This document shows positions 26,166-38,981 of a stretch of 64,000 nucleotides of DNA, piece after piece. The first letter of the stretch is position 1. Every line of letters begins with the position of its first letter. The position numbers were made by a program, and so were the translations under genes. The DNA is from Chionis minor (Eukaryota > Chordata > Aves > Charadriiformes > Chionididae). The notes below the pieces were generated by a model. That model was given only the letters and a program-made list of their open reading frames with translations, was not told the DNA's origin and searched no databases. The stretch is taken from the NCBI GenBank assembly GCA_013398295.1, contig VZSF01001459.1, positions 37,550-101,549 on the forward strand, given 5' to 3'.

Positions 26166-27002
26166 GACAACCATGATATGCGTGCAAGCAATTTGCTTAC
26201 AGGTTCAAATGGGCTATATTCAGTGCCTCCTCCTGTTCTCTGGAGCTAACAACTGTTTTGCCACTGTCTGCATTAGGAGCAGGGTCAGATCCTTAATTAA
26301 AGTTAGGGTTGGCTGCAAGTATATTTTCCTGGGACTAATGAAGAAAGAATGAGACCAAATGATTTCAAAGAAGGCACTGATTGGCCATTAAGTAATAGAA
26401 ATAAATACATCTGAGTATTTACAATTGCCTGGGTTTTTGCCTGATATCTGGAGACAGAGGAAGTTTTGGGGATTTTTTGCCCTTTTGTCCCTATGAACTG
26501 TTGCAAATTATCCCAACTTCTATGTGTCAGACGTCAGGATCAAACCTTAAGAGAACTGAGCACCCAAACAAATATTTCAATCCTTTGTCAGAGGAGTGGC
26601 AAACTGTCAGCGTTGAACACAGTCTCATGCCTGTGCTGTAGAGCTGAGATTGGCTGTGCTGCTGTCCAGTCTAGGGCCTGGAGTAACTGCTGTGGAAAGC
26701 TATTTTCCATCTTAAAAAGAAAATCTCTTGAGAATTGTTCTTAAGCCTGCTGGAGATTAATTGTGTCTTGAAGGTCATCTTCCAAAAACCTCACTGTCAC
26801 AGAATACAGCTCCTCCCTATATCAAAATGCCTTGGCCAAACTCAGACATGGAAGACCCTTTTTTTTCAGGGAAGTTACTTCTGAAGTAAATATGGCTAAT
26901 TTCTGCTCTCTGTCACTCAGAGTGCTGCACTTGTCTCATGTTCTTGGATTCACTCTCATTGCTGTGGCATCTCAGTACTCATGGGCTTTATTTTTACTCA
27001 TG
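26166..27002. other. unique non-coding DNA between two CR1 copies
   Basis: Short frames at 26466-26744 and 26832-27122 have no family resemblance. Nothing else was recognised. Confidence 0.5.
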
Positions 27003-27676
27003 CAGCCTCATACCTGGGATGTGGCAATCCCAGGCATAAATACAGGCTGGGCAGAGAGTGGCTGCAGAGCAGCCCTGAGGAGAAGGACTTGGGAGTGCTC
27101 ATGGATGAGAAGCTCAACATGAGCCGGCAGTGTGCGCTGGCAGCCCAGAAAGCCAACCGTATCCTGGGTTGCATCAAAAGAAGCGTGGCCAGCAGGGCAC
27201 GGGAGGTGATTCTCCCCCTCTACTCTGCGCTTGTGAGACCCCACCTGGAGTACTGTGTCCAGTTCTGGAGTCCTCAACATAGAAAGGACATGGAACTGTT
27301 GGAACAGGTCCAGCGAAGGGCCACTAAGATGATTAGAGGGATGGAGCACCTCTCCTATGAGGACAGGCTGAGAGAGCTGGGGCTGTTCAGCCTGGAGAAG
27401 AGAAGGCTCCGGGGAGACCTGATAGCAGCCTTTCAGTATCTGAAGGGAGCCTACAGGAGAGCTGGAGAGGGACTCTTTGTCAGGAAGTCTAGTGATAGGA
27501 CAAGGGGTAATGGTTTTAAATTGGAAGAGGGGAGATTTAGATTAGATATTAGGAAGAAGTTCTTTACTGTGAGGGTGGTGAGGCACTGGAACAGGTTACC
27601 CAGGGAAGTTGTGGAGGCCCCATCCCTGGAAGTGTTTAAGGCCAGGCTGGATGGGGCTTTGAGCAACCTGCTGTAG
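27003..27676 (+). pseudogene. CR1 polymerase C-terminal fragment, open frame
   Basis: An open frame of about 220 codons inside the CR1 copy encodes the segment after the reverse transcriptase catalytic core. Recognisable blocks in order are [16 protein letters not shown], then a [16 protein letters not shown] block, [34 protein letters not shown], and near the end [19 protein letters not shown]. It stops at TAG 27674-27676, the usual place for the family. The open frame extends upstream to an ATG at 26981, but the first dozen residues lie outside CR1, so that start is accidental. The fragment lacks the endonuclease and the palm with the catalytic aspartates and cannot act as an enzyme. Its frame has stayed open, which fits a young insertion rather than selection. 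Confidence 0.9.
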
Positions 27677-27747
27677 TCAGAGGTGTCCCTGCCCGTGGCA
27701 GGGGGGTTGGAACTTGATGATCTTTAAGGTCCCTTCCAACTCTAACC

Positions 27748-27771
27748 ATTCTATGATTCTATGATTCTATG
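27748..27771 (+). repeat. CR1 3' terminal repeat, (ATTCTATG)3
   Basis: Three perfect 8-base units at 27748, 27756 and 27764. This octamer tail marks the 3' end of CR1 and fixes the orientation of the element as plus. Confidence 0.95.
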
Positions 27772-28263
27772 CTGTTGTAGTACAATTGATATTAAATAGA
27801 AAAATTAAATGTAAAATGTTATTGAAGCAACTAAGGTAGCCTGCTGCTGCTAGAGTTCTCTATGCTGCCCCAAACCTATTTAATCAGTTACCCAATATTA
27901 AAACAGAGAAATAGTAAGCAGATATGATTTATCTGCGATTCAATTAAGGAACTAACCACTAGACAATGTAGCTTTTTTGAGAAGTAGGATATTCTTGTCA
28001 AGAGAGAGATGAACTGTAGGCCTGGTCAGCAAACTGAGAAAACCTTCTGGACCAGCCAAGATTAGGGGAGAAGTAGGTAAAAGGTAATTTTGACAAGGGG
28101 AGATCACAACCACCAACTCATTGACCACCTCCTCAAAAAAGAACAATGGAAGGACAAGACAGAGTCTGTGTAGCATTTTACATGGGAAGTGAAGAAATCT
28201 TGACCAATCATTAGAGAATAACAATGAATATGGACTAATTTTTTGAATATGTAATAATTAATG

Positions 28264-28271
28264 TATAAAAG
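28264..28271 (+). promoter_or_regulatory. LTR TATA box
   Basis: TATAAAAG is a consensus TATA box in the U3 part of the LTR. It would place a start site roughly 30 bases downstream, close to 28300. The AATAAA at 28339 would then fall in R, as in many retroviral LTRs. Confidence 0.55.
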
Positions 28272-28338
28272 TGGATATTTTTGAAACTAAGGTATGCTCC
28301 TGTTTTGGGACAAGAATTCCATTTCTGTGTATTAATGG

Positions 28339-28344
28339 AATAAA
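28339..28344 (+). terminator. LTR polyadenylation signal
   Basis: An intact AATAAA lies 75 bases after the TATA box and is followed by a T/G-rich region (ctctgctctgtgtgttactg), as expected downstream of a polyadenylation site. Confidence 0.5.
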
Positions 28345-28414
28345 CTTGGAAACACCTCTGCTCTGTGTGTTACTGGCTTGCACACCGGGTGAAGAACCGA
28401 GATTTGGGACAACA

Positions 28415-31400
28415 CAGCAAGGAGGAAAGCTGATCATATCTGCAAAGTGGGAGATGACTTCCCATACTGTAACAGAATTGGCACGTGTAATGTGCCTCAG
28501 TTACCCTGCCACAAATCTTAATAACCTTAATTGCTGTTGGTGGGTGAAACTCCCCACTCTTATCCAGTAAGCGTTTGTCATTTCATCACCCTGGCCAGAG
28601 CTCCTGAGAGAGGGATTCACAGAGGTTCGGTTTCCGCTGGGGTTTGTGACTGTGGCTGGGTGTAGTCTGGACCGAAAATAAGAAGTGGTGATTAGTCTGG
28701 GGATCAAAATGTTGAACCCCCATGGCATAACAGAATTGTTCCTCAGTAGGTTGCACCTGTGGGGATTCTCTGATGGCTACTGTATGGAAAACTATATTGA
28801 TGTTTTTACTTTCATGGGGCATGAAGGAGTTTCTCTTTTCTAGTTAGATGTCTATCTTCTTGAATATTTTTAGAATATATCTATATTTTTTTGCCTTTTT
28901 AATGGAACCTGCCGGTGAGTTTGGGCCTATAAATATGAATGAGGTCCCCCAGGAAACACGATCACTCCTTTCATTAGGAAACAGGAATAATAACCAGCAT
29001 TGATGGGAAGTGTGTGATTTTAAGCTGCAAAAGATGCTGTCAGGCAAGAAGTAATATCCCCCTACGTCTTCCAAATACTAAATCCTAGGCATTAAACTTC
29101 ACTAGTGCCCAGCCAGAAAACACAAAATTCTTCTGTATAACTATGTATTTTCCATTGCTGTGAATTGCTGCATTTTCTTTTCATACTCTCTGTGCTTTAA
29201 AAATGTCCTATGTAAATCAAATGCAAAAATTAAACAAGATGAGGCTCATTTGGAGGGGGAAAAAAGGGAGCATATGAATTCAATTTATGGTTTAGCTGGA
29301 GATACATAAGACTGCCAGAACCCTCTTTAATCCAGTTTCAACAACAAAAACACGTCTGTAGTAATTCATAAGGTATAATGTGAGGCTTTATAGAGGTATT
29401 CTGTACTACACACTATATATTATTTGAGAGAGGAAAAATATTTCTATCTTACAATTGTTTAGCATAAAAAACATACTCAGTTTCCCTGGCTACACTGAAT
29501 GATCTTTCTCACATTCAATAGTGTTATTAATTTTAATGAGACATCTTTAAATTAGGCTTTGCTCACACTGTGTATCAGTGGTATTCCTGTGTATATCTGG
29601 CTCTTTTTATGGCTAGGGAATCCACATCTGTGTAAACACCAGCCAAACCGAAGGGAATGAACAAAGCCAGGAAATAGTAAAACTCAGGAAGAGATGACAG
29701 AGGCTGGAGGAGAGGGAGATGAGTGTCTGCAAACTCCTTGGAGAGGGTGTGTCCCTCACAGAGAAGCATCTTATCCTGTGTCTTGCCCCAGGTTTAGGTT
29801 CATGTCTAAGGTTGCGTCCCACTGGGGATGCGAATTGTCAGTGAGACCTTCCTGACTTGAGAAAACGGGCTGGTTGCCTTAAATCCATCCAGCAGCTGCA
29901 CAATGATTTAGTCCATTAGAGTTTATTTACATATGAAATCTTATTTCCATAGTTCAGCATCTCCCAAGAATCATTCTGGTGGTTACATTTAGGTAAATTC
30001 TTCCACTAGGATGTGCAAAGGTTCAGCCCATGCAAGTTGTAGACCCCTGGGGCATGTCAGGGGTTGACCCTTCCACATGATGGGTGCACTAGCTGCTCCA
30101 TCTCAGTTGGAAAAGCCACTTGGCTACTGGCCTCACACACCTTCTCCTCTCTTCTCTACATTTTTTGCATTAGATTTTCAGATTCTTAGAAACATGTTAA
30201 TTAGTTCAATCCTTCTTAATGGCAGTAGGTCATGTGCATGGACACTTAAAGTTATAAAGTTACCTTAGAAAACTGAAAAATAAAACAGGCCCTACAGTAT
30301 AAAGGGCAAACTTTATAAAAAGCCTTTAGAAATGTCAGTATTCTTAAGGACACAAAAGTACTTATTGGAAATTCTATCAAATTTGGGAATGATACTATAT
30401 GCATGAAGATAAGATGATTTATGAAATATGTTTAGGAAACAGGAAACGCAATCCACGAAATAAGGCTGCTTGGTCTGATGTTAAGAGGGTGTGAGGCTTT
30501 CTTGGAGGAATCATCCATGCTCTGGAAGTAAGTGGAAAATGGCAAAGAGAATTTCCGTGAGGGTTTGTAATAAAGAATAAAAAGTGCATGATTTTCTTGA
30601 TCTAGGAATTAGGACTAGTGGGAATATCCTACAGGAATGCCTCAACGCATTTGAGCACAGAAGGGATACAAATGTAATTGTAACTTTGGTGCGTTAGTGC
30701 AAAGAGTAAGGTTGTGAGTTGGGAGATTTGTAGTGAGGGTTTCTGTCCCAACCTGGTGACTCAGCTGGAGACAGCTAGAGACAACAAAGGGAAAGATTAT
30801 TAGCCAGCAACGTGGAAGGACCATGAAAAATGCCAGTATGATCTCTCATATAACTAGAGATACAGAAATATTAAAGACATAGTACAAGGCACTGAGACAT
30901 CTCAATGGGAGTTATGTGTATAGTTTGGTCATCTGTAATAAAGAAAGATGAAATAAATCTGAAACAAATGATAGGAAAGAAATACAGAATGTACCTGTGA
31001 AGTGCAAGGGGATGAATAATAAGAATTTCTGCTGAGAATATGGGGATATCAATTGGGAAAAACTCAGTCCTGGCTGTTTTAACCTACCACAGAGTGTCTG
31101 TGGGCCACAGATATGATAACATAATCAGAAAGGTGAATGGTATTTGAGGATGTGTGGCACAGAATATTTTATCAGAGGTGAAGAAGAAGTAGTAGTATTG
31201 TTGCACTAGGTATAGGTTAAATCATGTGCTTAAAACAGAAATGGGGAATGGGAAACCAAAAACAACAACAAAAAAGCCTAATTTACCTACTCATATGATA
31301 TGATTGCTATTCAGATTATCCTAGGGAACTGGAAATCAAGAAAGGAAGAGATCTAATCAAACTGGAAGAAATTTTTGGTCCAAGAATAAACAGATTTGCA

Positions 31401-31899
31401 TTAGAGATGAGTAAATATATAAGCCTAAAATCTGAGGAGACTCCCTAGCTACCAGAGTAGGGTGGTTATAGAAAGTTTCCTGTTTGCCAGAAGAAGAGAG
31501 AAATCTTGCTGGAAGTAAATGGAGTTTGGAAAATTGGTTTCTGGAAATTTAAGCAGAAGAAGCTTGCAGTGTTACAGAACTCATGGTGAGCAGTCAGGGA
31601 CTGGTGCTGGGGAACTATAGACCTCTCTCCTGGGGAAGGGACTCTGCAATCTGAAATAATTCTGGTCGCATTGATTTATGTAAGTTGAATGTCAATGCAA
31701 CCTCTTTCCATATATTAAATGTTAAGTTATGATTTCCAATTAGTTCAGAGTGTCCTTTAACTTACTGTGGCCATATTTTCAATCCATACCAAAACAACCT
31801 GATATCAGTAATATAAGGATTTAGACCTACTACTAGATTTTAAAATTTTATTAAACTATGTTATCTTATGTGATACTATGTTACTTTTTATTTCTTGTG
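28415..31899. other. unique non-coding DNA, no gene seen
   Basis: No exon, RNA gene or mobile element was recognised. The longest frames here (60-99 codons) overlap each other on both strands and lack motifs. Confidence 0.55.
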
Positions 31900-31915
31900 T
31901 TTTTTTTTTTTTTTN
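31900..31915. repeat. poly-T homopolymer ending in an unresolved base
   Basis: About 15 T followed by N at 31915. As at two A runs elsewhere in the window, the N probably stands for an unresolved homopolymer length. Confidence 0.85.
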
Positions 31916-34900
31916 AGAGTTCTTGGGAAACAAGTGTTTCAATCACTTCAAATTTAGCCTCAGTGTAATGGCCTTTTGGGGGATGCAACAGAAAAAGAGG
32001 GAGAGAGAAAGAATGAATTTTATCCATCAAGCCCACACTGTAATTTAGATCTCTTTCTTCATGAAATGATCTTAGAAGTCTAAGGAAAAGTCAGTTACCT
32101 TATGCCATCATGAAGATCATCAGCATATTATCTAATTGACACTAGCATTTTTTTAAAGATCTGGAAATTGGAATTTTAATATGCAGTAGTTGCACAACCA
32201 CAGACTTGTTATCTTTATCTCTGAAGCATCACCTTATTGCATTAGTAGGTTAGTTTTAGAAAAATAATTCAAAATCATGTCGCCTCTGATGGGATTTAAA
32301 AGAAACTCTCTTTCGCATTTCTTACTTTAAAAAGCAGAAAACAAGTATCTAGGAATAACATTCAGTACTATCTGAGAGACAGGTTATTTTAGCGGAGGAA
32401 ACAAATAAATGCCCCTAAGCTGTCATTATATGATTGTACAGTAAAATGATTTTTTGTAATAATGATTATTATTTGAAAAAAAATCTGCTTCATATCTCTG
32501 CTTGGTTGCAGACTTTCTCAGAAAAGTCATTTTATCTCTTAGTACCACCATTTTCCCTGTGTTTAAATGAAATAATATCATTTCTTGCATTGCCAGAGAT
32601 ATTGAGAGGACAAATGTTTTAAAGACTGAAAGGCTCTCAAACTGTAGTGTAGGAACTGGGATGTACAAAAAAATAAATGCTGCTTTCACTGACTCAGGTT
32701 TGTGGCTGTGTAAAATGAAAGCTCTAATCTATCAAGAATACATGTTATTGGTGGGAAGTGAAGTGAAGGAAGATGATGTGATGGTAGAATTAAGGTGATA
32801 GATATCCGTAACCAAGCATACTATCTCCATGTCTGGTAGAGAAAAAAAACTTAAATGTCTTAAACCCAGTCAACTGTCTAAATATAAGGATGATATCATT
32901 GTATAGTCTGCACAGGATGACAAATGCAAGGTGCTGTAGAAACATAAAGCACTTCAAGTAAATAGTAACACAATTTCGTCAGAGGTTAAAAAGTGAACTC
33001 TTAGTTCTGGCCTCATTCATATTCTTTTCCATTTTTTTTTTTTTGTGTTGGTTATTAAGGTTGCTCTTCAATTTTTCCGGGGTATAACAGTTGACAATGA
33101 GACCCTTGAGTGACAAAAAAGCCTTGGAGTTGAGATTGTTATTATATTTCATACAAAGCAAAAATTCCTCCAGTAATATATTCACCTTCAAAGTGCACTA
33201 AAGACAGAGCTTTGTGTCAGTTTCTGAGCTCTGGCCTCTGCTTTGGAGGCTCATCAGTGTCAAACCACAAATACAACTTGGAAACCAACAGAAAATTAAG
33301 TGACTTGGGCTTAATTTATTTATGTATTCCTTTTGTTCTAAATTTATCAGGTATGCATACATATGCACCTGAGCTTGTGTGCATGATTGCACGCTCAGAG
33401 AAATACGTTCCCTAAATTATGTACATTTAAGATCCTATAGATAGAAAAAAATCCTCACCCAAACCTCCAAACAAACAAAGAACAACAAAAAAAACCATCA
33501 CAAAAACTTTTAGGGAAGACTTCACAAAAACCTGAATTCTCTGATGGACCTTCATATGACCTCCTTTTGCACATGTCATGTCTCTATGCTTTTGAAAATG
33601 AAGAAAACACAGTGGTCACCAGTCCCAGTGCATATACAGTAGCTCCAACACATCCAGAGTGCTTCATGCATTTCTTGGTGGGACTTCTTAACTGAAGATC
33701 TGGAAGGCCTATGCATAGCTGACTCCATGGTTTGCTCTCCTTCATTGTCATTTATGTTTAAACTAATTCTGAATTTCATCACATGGGTAGCCTTCAAGAA
33801 TTTTATTTCTTTTCAGATGGCAAGCCATTCTCACACCCAAAAAAGAAAGAGAGCCTCTGGTCCATCTATAAACAAGAACCAACACTGTTCAAGTATGAAA
33901 ACACATCCCTAGTCTTGAGCTCCCTGTGTCTGAGCAATGCCCGAAAAGGAAGTATAGGGACTATTTATGAGCAATTAGTTCACAATGCACTAAAGACCAC
34001 ATGCAGTAGCTGCCAGATAATTCATCCCCTTTTGGTCATCTATGGGTTCTAGCAAAGAGGAGATGTTAGTGCTGGCAGATTATCCAAAAGCCCTATGGTG
34101 GTGGTGTGTTTCTCTTCTCTTCCTCTAGTTTTAAGTGGCTTGTTTTATAAGTTTTCACTTTGATAACAATCCTGCAGTCTGGTAGATCACATCTCAGGAG
34201 CGCATTTGTCACTGTCATCTCAAGGAGAAAACAAAATCCTGACATTCAGTCTGAATTAAAAAGCAATAAATGTTTAAAGAGTTGAGAATTAATAAATAAT
34301 CTTTTATTTCATTCTGTGTAGTAATTATTCACTCTGGGGCTAATCTAAATACTAGCTTCTTCTTCCCCCCAGGGCTTCTGATGTAGGCAAAAATAAACCT
34401 TGGTTCCTTGCTGATCAGGAGAAAGCATTTCTTGTTGGATGATGAGCTGAACTAAGAGCCTCCAGATCTAGCCTTGCTGGAACCAGAGGAGAAGAGGGTG
34501 GGGACTGAGTGAGGAGCAGAAATGACTACATACACATGCATGCAATCCCTTCTACAGCAGAATAACCAAAAGTCAGTGTCTGGCCAGGCAGGTGAGAGGA
34601 GATCCTGTGCCCAAAAGTCTTCCACTATCAAGGCAAGAGATGCCACAAATTGGTGGCTGTGTGCCCATGCAGTAGAGCTCTTAACAGTCTGGTGGCCTGA
34701 GCATCTGGGTCTGTGCATAAAATTGTCTCAGCTCCTCCCTTTCTAGTGACCAGATCTTAGTGGCTTTTTTTTAACCTTCCTACCTTCTCCCCTACAGAGG
34801 TTAGTAAATGGTGGAAGAGGAGGAGAAGACTAAATATTAACCGAAAAAGAAAGGAAGATCTCAGTCAATACAGTTGAACTGCCAAACATAAAAAAGCTCC

Positions 34901-36504
34901 AAACCCCAAAATTATGCTGTAATTTTTGATATATTCTGTGTTCCTTTGTTAGAAAATGCTTAAAGAAACTAAGTGTGATATGGCTTAATAGAGGAGGTGG
35001 TATCTTAAGGAACAGGGTATAATAATAAGTCCAGGCAATATATATTTGTACATATGCAAGAAGAGAGCAGTAATAGTAGCTCAGCATAGGGCAGTCCTAA
35101 GTTGAAATAACACACATTGTAATTAACAATCCCAACATGATATTGGCATTTCCAAGATGACTTTCTGTGGATACTTTTTTGTTTTCCTAAGTAGAAAGAA
35201 TAATTCCTCTGTTGAAGACGTGGTCTTTTGACCACTGCTAGCCTGCAGCAGAAGAGAATCACCTCTTCCACCTGCTTTACTGGCAAATGGCAAGCTTTGT
35301 ACATGATGAAGCACAGGTGTTTCCTCATCTGCTTGGAGCTGGAAGGGAAGGAAAATTACTACCAAAATATGTAGTCAACTCTCAGGTAAACGGCAGGTGA
35401 AATGACTTAGTGGTGCAAGGCTGGGATTTGTCATGCTTGGTTTTAGCTATCTCAAATATGATTTCATTTGAACAGCCCACAGCCGTTCCTTTAGCTGTCA
35501 ATGGGTGGACAAAGGAAATCTTCAGAAATTCCTAGTAATAATTGTCACTGATCTCAAACTGGGAGGAACCTCTCCCTGCAGTGATCTATTTCTTTGCAAT
35601 GACTACAGAGGGACCATAGACAACCAGCTTTGAGCAAATATGTAATTTTTAAATAGTTTAAATCAGAGAAAGTCAGTCTAATCAAGATTACTCAGAAGAA
35701 CTAATCTGTTCTTCTGGTGTTTCTCATGTCATATGTGCCTATCTGAAACATAACCAGCAACACCTGCTTGTGGAGACAAATGAAAAAAAAAAGTCCTCAG
35801 TGGTGTGTGGAGCAGGGAGAGACAAAATGACAAGCCCTAGGCTGAGGGTCTTTTTTGAATAGATGCCAACAGTAAAATAATTTGTTGCCATAAGAAAGGC
35901 ATGTTTCATCCTGCCTGCCCTCAGTTGCCAAAGCTGTTTCAGAGGTATGCTTGGACAAATGGGGTTTTGCAGGTTCCCTCCAAAAACAGATAGGCGGTCT
36001 GGTTTTGGGGTACCCTTCACAAGAAATGCAGAAAAAACCTATGTGATTCTGCCTTGATAAATCTCAAAAGAACTTTAAAGGTTTTGAAAACCTTCCTTTT
36101 CATTTCTCTTTCCTCAGTTTACTGAGAAGGAAACATATCTAATAGCTTCTGTTCGCTCTTGTACTTTACATAATTGGTGCCAACACTGTGGTTTGCTTCT
36201 TACCAAATGGTGCCATTACTTGTGAGAATTTTTTTTCTTGCACATCCAAGCTCCACGTTACCCATTCCTTCAGAAAGCCAAAGTCCCTATGTCTCGTCTC
36301 TGTTTTTCTTTTGGTGTTCTCTTTATTAGCTTGGCCTTAACCACTGACTCTACAAAGAGTATGAAACATAATTTTTTTACTTTTGGCTTATGATGTAATC
36401 TAGGTCATTGCAGCCTGCAGGTTTAAAACGTTGTGATCTTGTTAAAGAGTTTTTACTCTATTTTGCTTCCTTTCCATCCTTAGTCACGGAAAATAGATTA
36501 ATAT
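31916..36504. other. unique non-coding DNA, no gene seen
   Basis: Contains a T run near 33032-33044 and A/C-rich simple DNA near 33452-33500. No coding or mobile element signature was found. The stretch before 36505 is rich in ATTAAT words. Confidence 0.55.
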
Positions 36505-36676
36505 GGTAACACTTTGCAGTAAGTGGACATTAATTAATGCTAAATTACACCAGAATTCCTCTGGAATCGCATCTTAACAGTCACACTAAGTCCAAAAGTG
36601 CTTGCCATGATTAATGTTTCTGTAAGGAATATCAAAGAAATTAATAACCATTTGTCAGTTATAATAAAGTGTTACC
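36505..36676. mobile_element. MITE-like element with 11-base terminal inverted repeats
   Basis: The unit begins GGTAACACTTT and ends AAAGTGTTACC, a perfect 11-base inverted repeat enclosing 172 bases, with weaker pairing further in (aagtggacattaattaat against attaataaccatttgtcagt). It has no coding capacity. This is the build of a short non-autonomous DNA transposon. The flanks (attaatat on the left, aattaatt on the right) are AT-rich and similar but do not give a clear target duplication. The family cannot be named from the sequence alone. A chance inverted repeat of this length at this distance is possible but not likely. Confidence 0.5.
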
Positions 36677-38981
36677 AATTAATTTCATGCCATTTTCTGT
36701 CCTGGTTTTGCTGTGAAAATGAGGCACTGGAAGTTTAAAGCCTAGTATATTACAGAAGTGTGAGCTTCCACTCCCTGACCTAGTCAAGACTTCTCAGTGA
36801 AAATTGTCCTGTTACTGTTCTTGCTATATTGCATGAGAAATAGAGCAAGTGTGTCTTGGTTTGGCATGCAGAACCTGGGCAAGAGGAAGAGTTATTTTAA
36901 TTCATGTTCCATAATTCACTCCTCTGTATTGGAAATTTGAATCCTCGACTATTCATTAACTTGACAAACACTGTAATGAGTGCAGAAAATGGCAGCACAT
37001 AAATCCATTCTCTTGACAAAGAAAATAATGAGAACGGGAAGTGACACAAACTAAATAGTGATCACTTTACAGTCTGGAGACTGTACATGCTTGCTTCTTG
37101 TGTCGCAGTGGCTCTTCTCTCTTGCTTCCCTCCCTCCCTGTCGGCTGACAACTGAAGTCCAGACAAGGAAAACCTGTACCCTTCCAGGACTCCCTGATAG
37201 CCAAGCTCAAGGGTCCTCAGGGGATGCAACTTTTGTTCACTGAGTAGCTCGATAGCTCTACAGGTCCCAAATGAAAGATAAGAGATACTTCACTTTTGCT
37301 AGTACATCTCTTTGTTCTTTTCAGAGTTGTGTATCACGTATCCATCGTCATCATCTTTTTATTCACAATAATTTCTTAACTGGTTCCAGAGGTCAGTGTT
37401 GATTTCATCAATAAGGGAGTAGGTCTGAAGGGGTGTGGAAAACTAATTCAAACATGTAGGATACCCAGATTCTGTACAATTTTGCCCGAAGATAGCAAAT
37501 ATATGCTGGGAAATTGCCCAGGAAACTTGTGCTTTTGATAGTGTCCCTATATACAAATGATCCTAGAGTCAAGTTCCTACTGTCTGATATGGACCGAAAA
37601 ACCAAGTTCATGTTGTTCACAACACAGCTGGATGCTGAGGTTTCTGGCATGTAGCGTGCTGAATGAATAATTGTGTCAAATATATTACATTTTGTATGGA
37701 ACAGAATAATCAGACTCAATTATTTGCAAGGGTTAGATTTTGCACTGTTTATTTTTCACTTGTCTGAAGGACTTTTCTGGTGGTTGGTGAAAGAGGCTGT
37801 GATATCCTGTTACTCCTTCAGGCACTAGCAATTTGAAAACTTCCCTTCCACAGGTATTTCTTTCAAAAAAGATGGCCCCTTCTGAAGTATGCTCCAGCCT
37901 GGACTTCCCAGCAAGATGCAATTTTACAAAGATTAGTAATTAATGCTGTCTTTTAACGGCACAACTGAGGTCTTAGTGTTTTCAAAGTGCTTTGAGAATT
38001 TTACACAAAAACTATGAATGCCAACTATTATTCCTAATAAAATCAATTGTATTGCCTTTTTCCACACAAAGCTATCCCCGTACCCCATAATGCAATAACT
38101 TTATTCAAAACCTAGGTTGCCTTTCTTGCCATAAACAGCATGGACCATTTAATATAATATAAATTTCTTCTTGTTGCTGTAAAGTGAAATCTAAGCTTTT
38201 ATTAGAGCCTTTTTTTCTTGCTTTTTATTTCTGAGGAAAATGTTCACAGTGAATAACATAGCTTGTTTAACTGCATAATACTTTATACAGGACGTTCTTT
38301 AATTTTCTGACACTGAAACCTGAGAAAAGCAGATGTGCAAAACAAAGTCTTTTTCTAAATATTCAGTATCAGAAGAAATTATCAAAGCTTAGAGAAACCA
38401 GGAAATAAATACACTGAGCAAAACAAGGAAATATTAAGATGGATCCCAAATTTTGTCCTGGTGCTGTGTAAAGCAACCTTCCATCTCCTCTGTATTCTGT
38501 CCCAAGTCTTATATGACCTTCAACTCTAAAGATGAGAGTCATATATTTAACTACAATATTTTTTATTTACTATGGAAGCTGAGATGCAAAACACTTAATC
38601 TACATCGTAAAATGGAAAGCGGCTGAGTTTGCTGTGACCTTGGCCATTCCTACTCCAAAAGCTGATCATTTCAAACAAGTGCAGCCTTTCAGCTGTGCTA
38701 AATTGGACTCCAGTTCATGGCATGTGTTATTTTTCAAAATCTGACCTCTTTTTTTTTTTTTTTTGGTGAGGATTCAGAGAATACAAATCTAGAAAAACTT
38801 TTGTATGTATTTATTTATGAGTGCATAGATTTTCCCTGGTTAAATGGCAGTGAGGAGGAAGTAGCAGTGGGATGTTTTCAGGGGAGTTATCCATTCAGTC
38901 CCTACTGACCTTTTGTAGGAATTGGATACTGAGCTACCTTTTGTCAATAGTAAAACACAGAAAACTGAAGGCAGAAGCATA
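36677..38981. other. unique non-coding DNA, no gene seen
   Basis: Includes a 16-base T run at 38749-38764. The word TGTCCTGGTTTTGCTG at 36699-36714 resembles one end of an avian LTR, but no LTR follows. No gene was recognised. Confidence 0.55.

Larger units (their letters stand above)
27003..27771 (+). mobile_element. young, 5'-truncated CR1 LINE
   Basis: CR1 is a non-LTR retrotransposon that copies itself by target-primed reverse transcription. This copy starts abruptly near cctcatacctgggatgtggc, keeps the end of the polymerase frame and a 3' untranslated region of about 95 bases, and ends in three perfect units of the CR1 tail repeat ATTCTATG (27748-27771). The 3' region carries the usual string ggaacttgatgatctttaag followed by gtcccttccaac. 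The uninterrupted frame and regular tail suggest a recent insertion. With only the last 0.77 kb present, it cannot move by itself. Confidence 0.95.
27967..28414 (+). mobile_element. solo LTR of an endogenous retrovirus
   Basis: A unit of about 450 bases starts TGTAGCTTTTTTGAG and ends near GATTTGGGACAACA. In the right order it holds a TATA box (TATAAAAG, 28264-28271), a polyadenylation signal (AATAAA, 28339-28344) 75 bases further on, and a U5-like end with caccgggtgaagaaccgaga. This is the U3-R-U5 layout of an LTR read on the plus strand. No coding part follows, so it is solo or the rest is lost. The right boundary is uncertain by a few bases and no clean target duplication was found. The family looks avian from memory, but it was not matched by a search. 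Confidence 0.7.

Noticed and set aside
36699..36714. TGTCCTGGTTTTGCTG as an LTR start
   Set aside because: No LTR body or second end follows. The similarity is limited to about a dozen bases.
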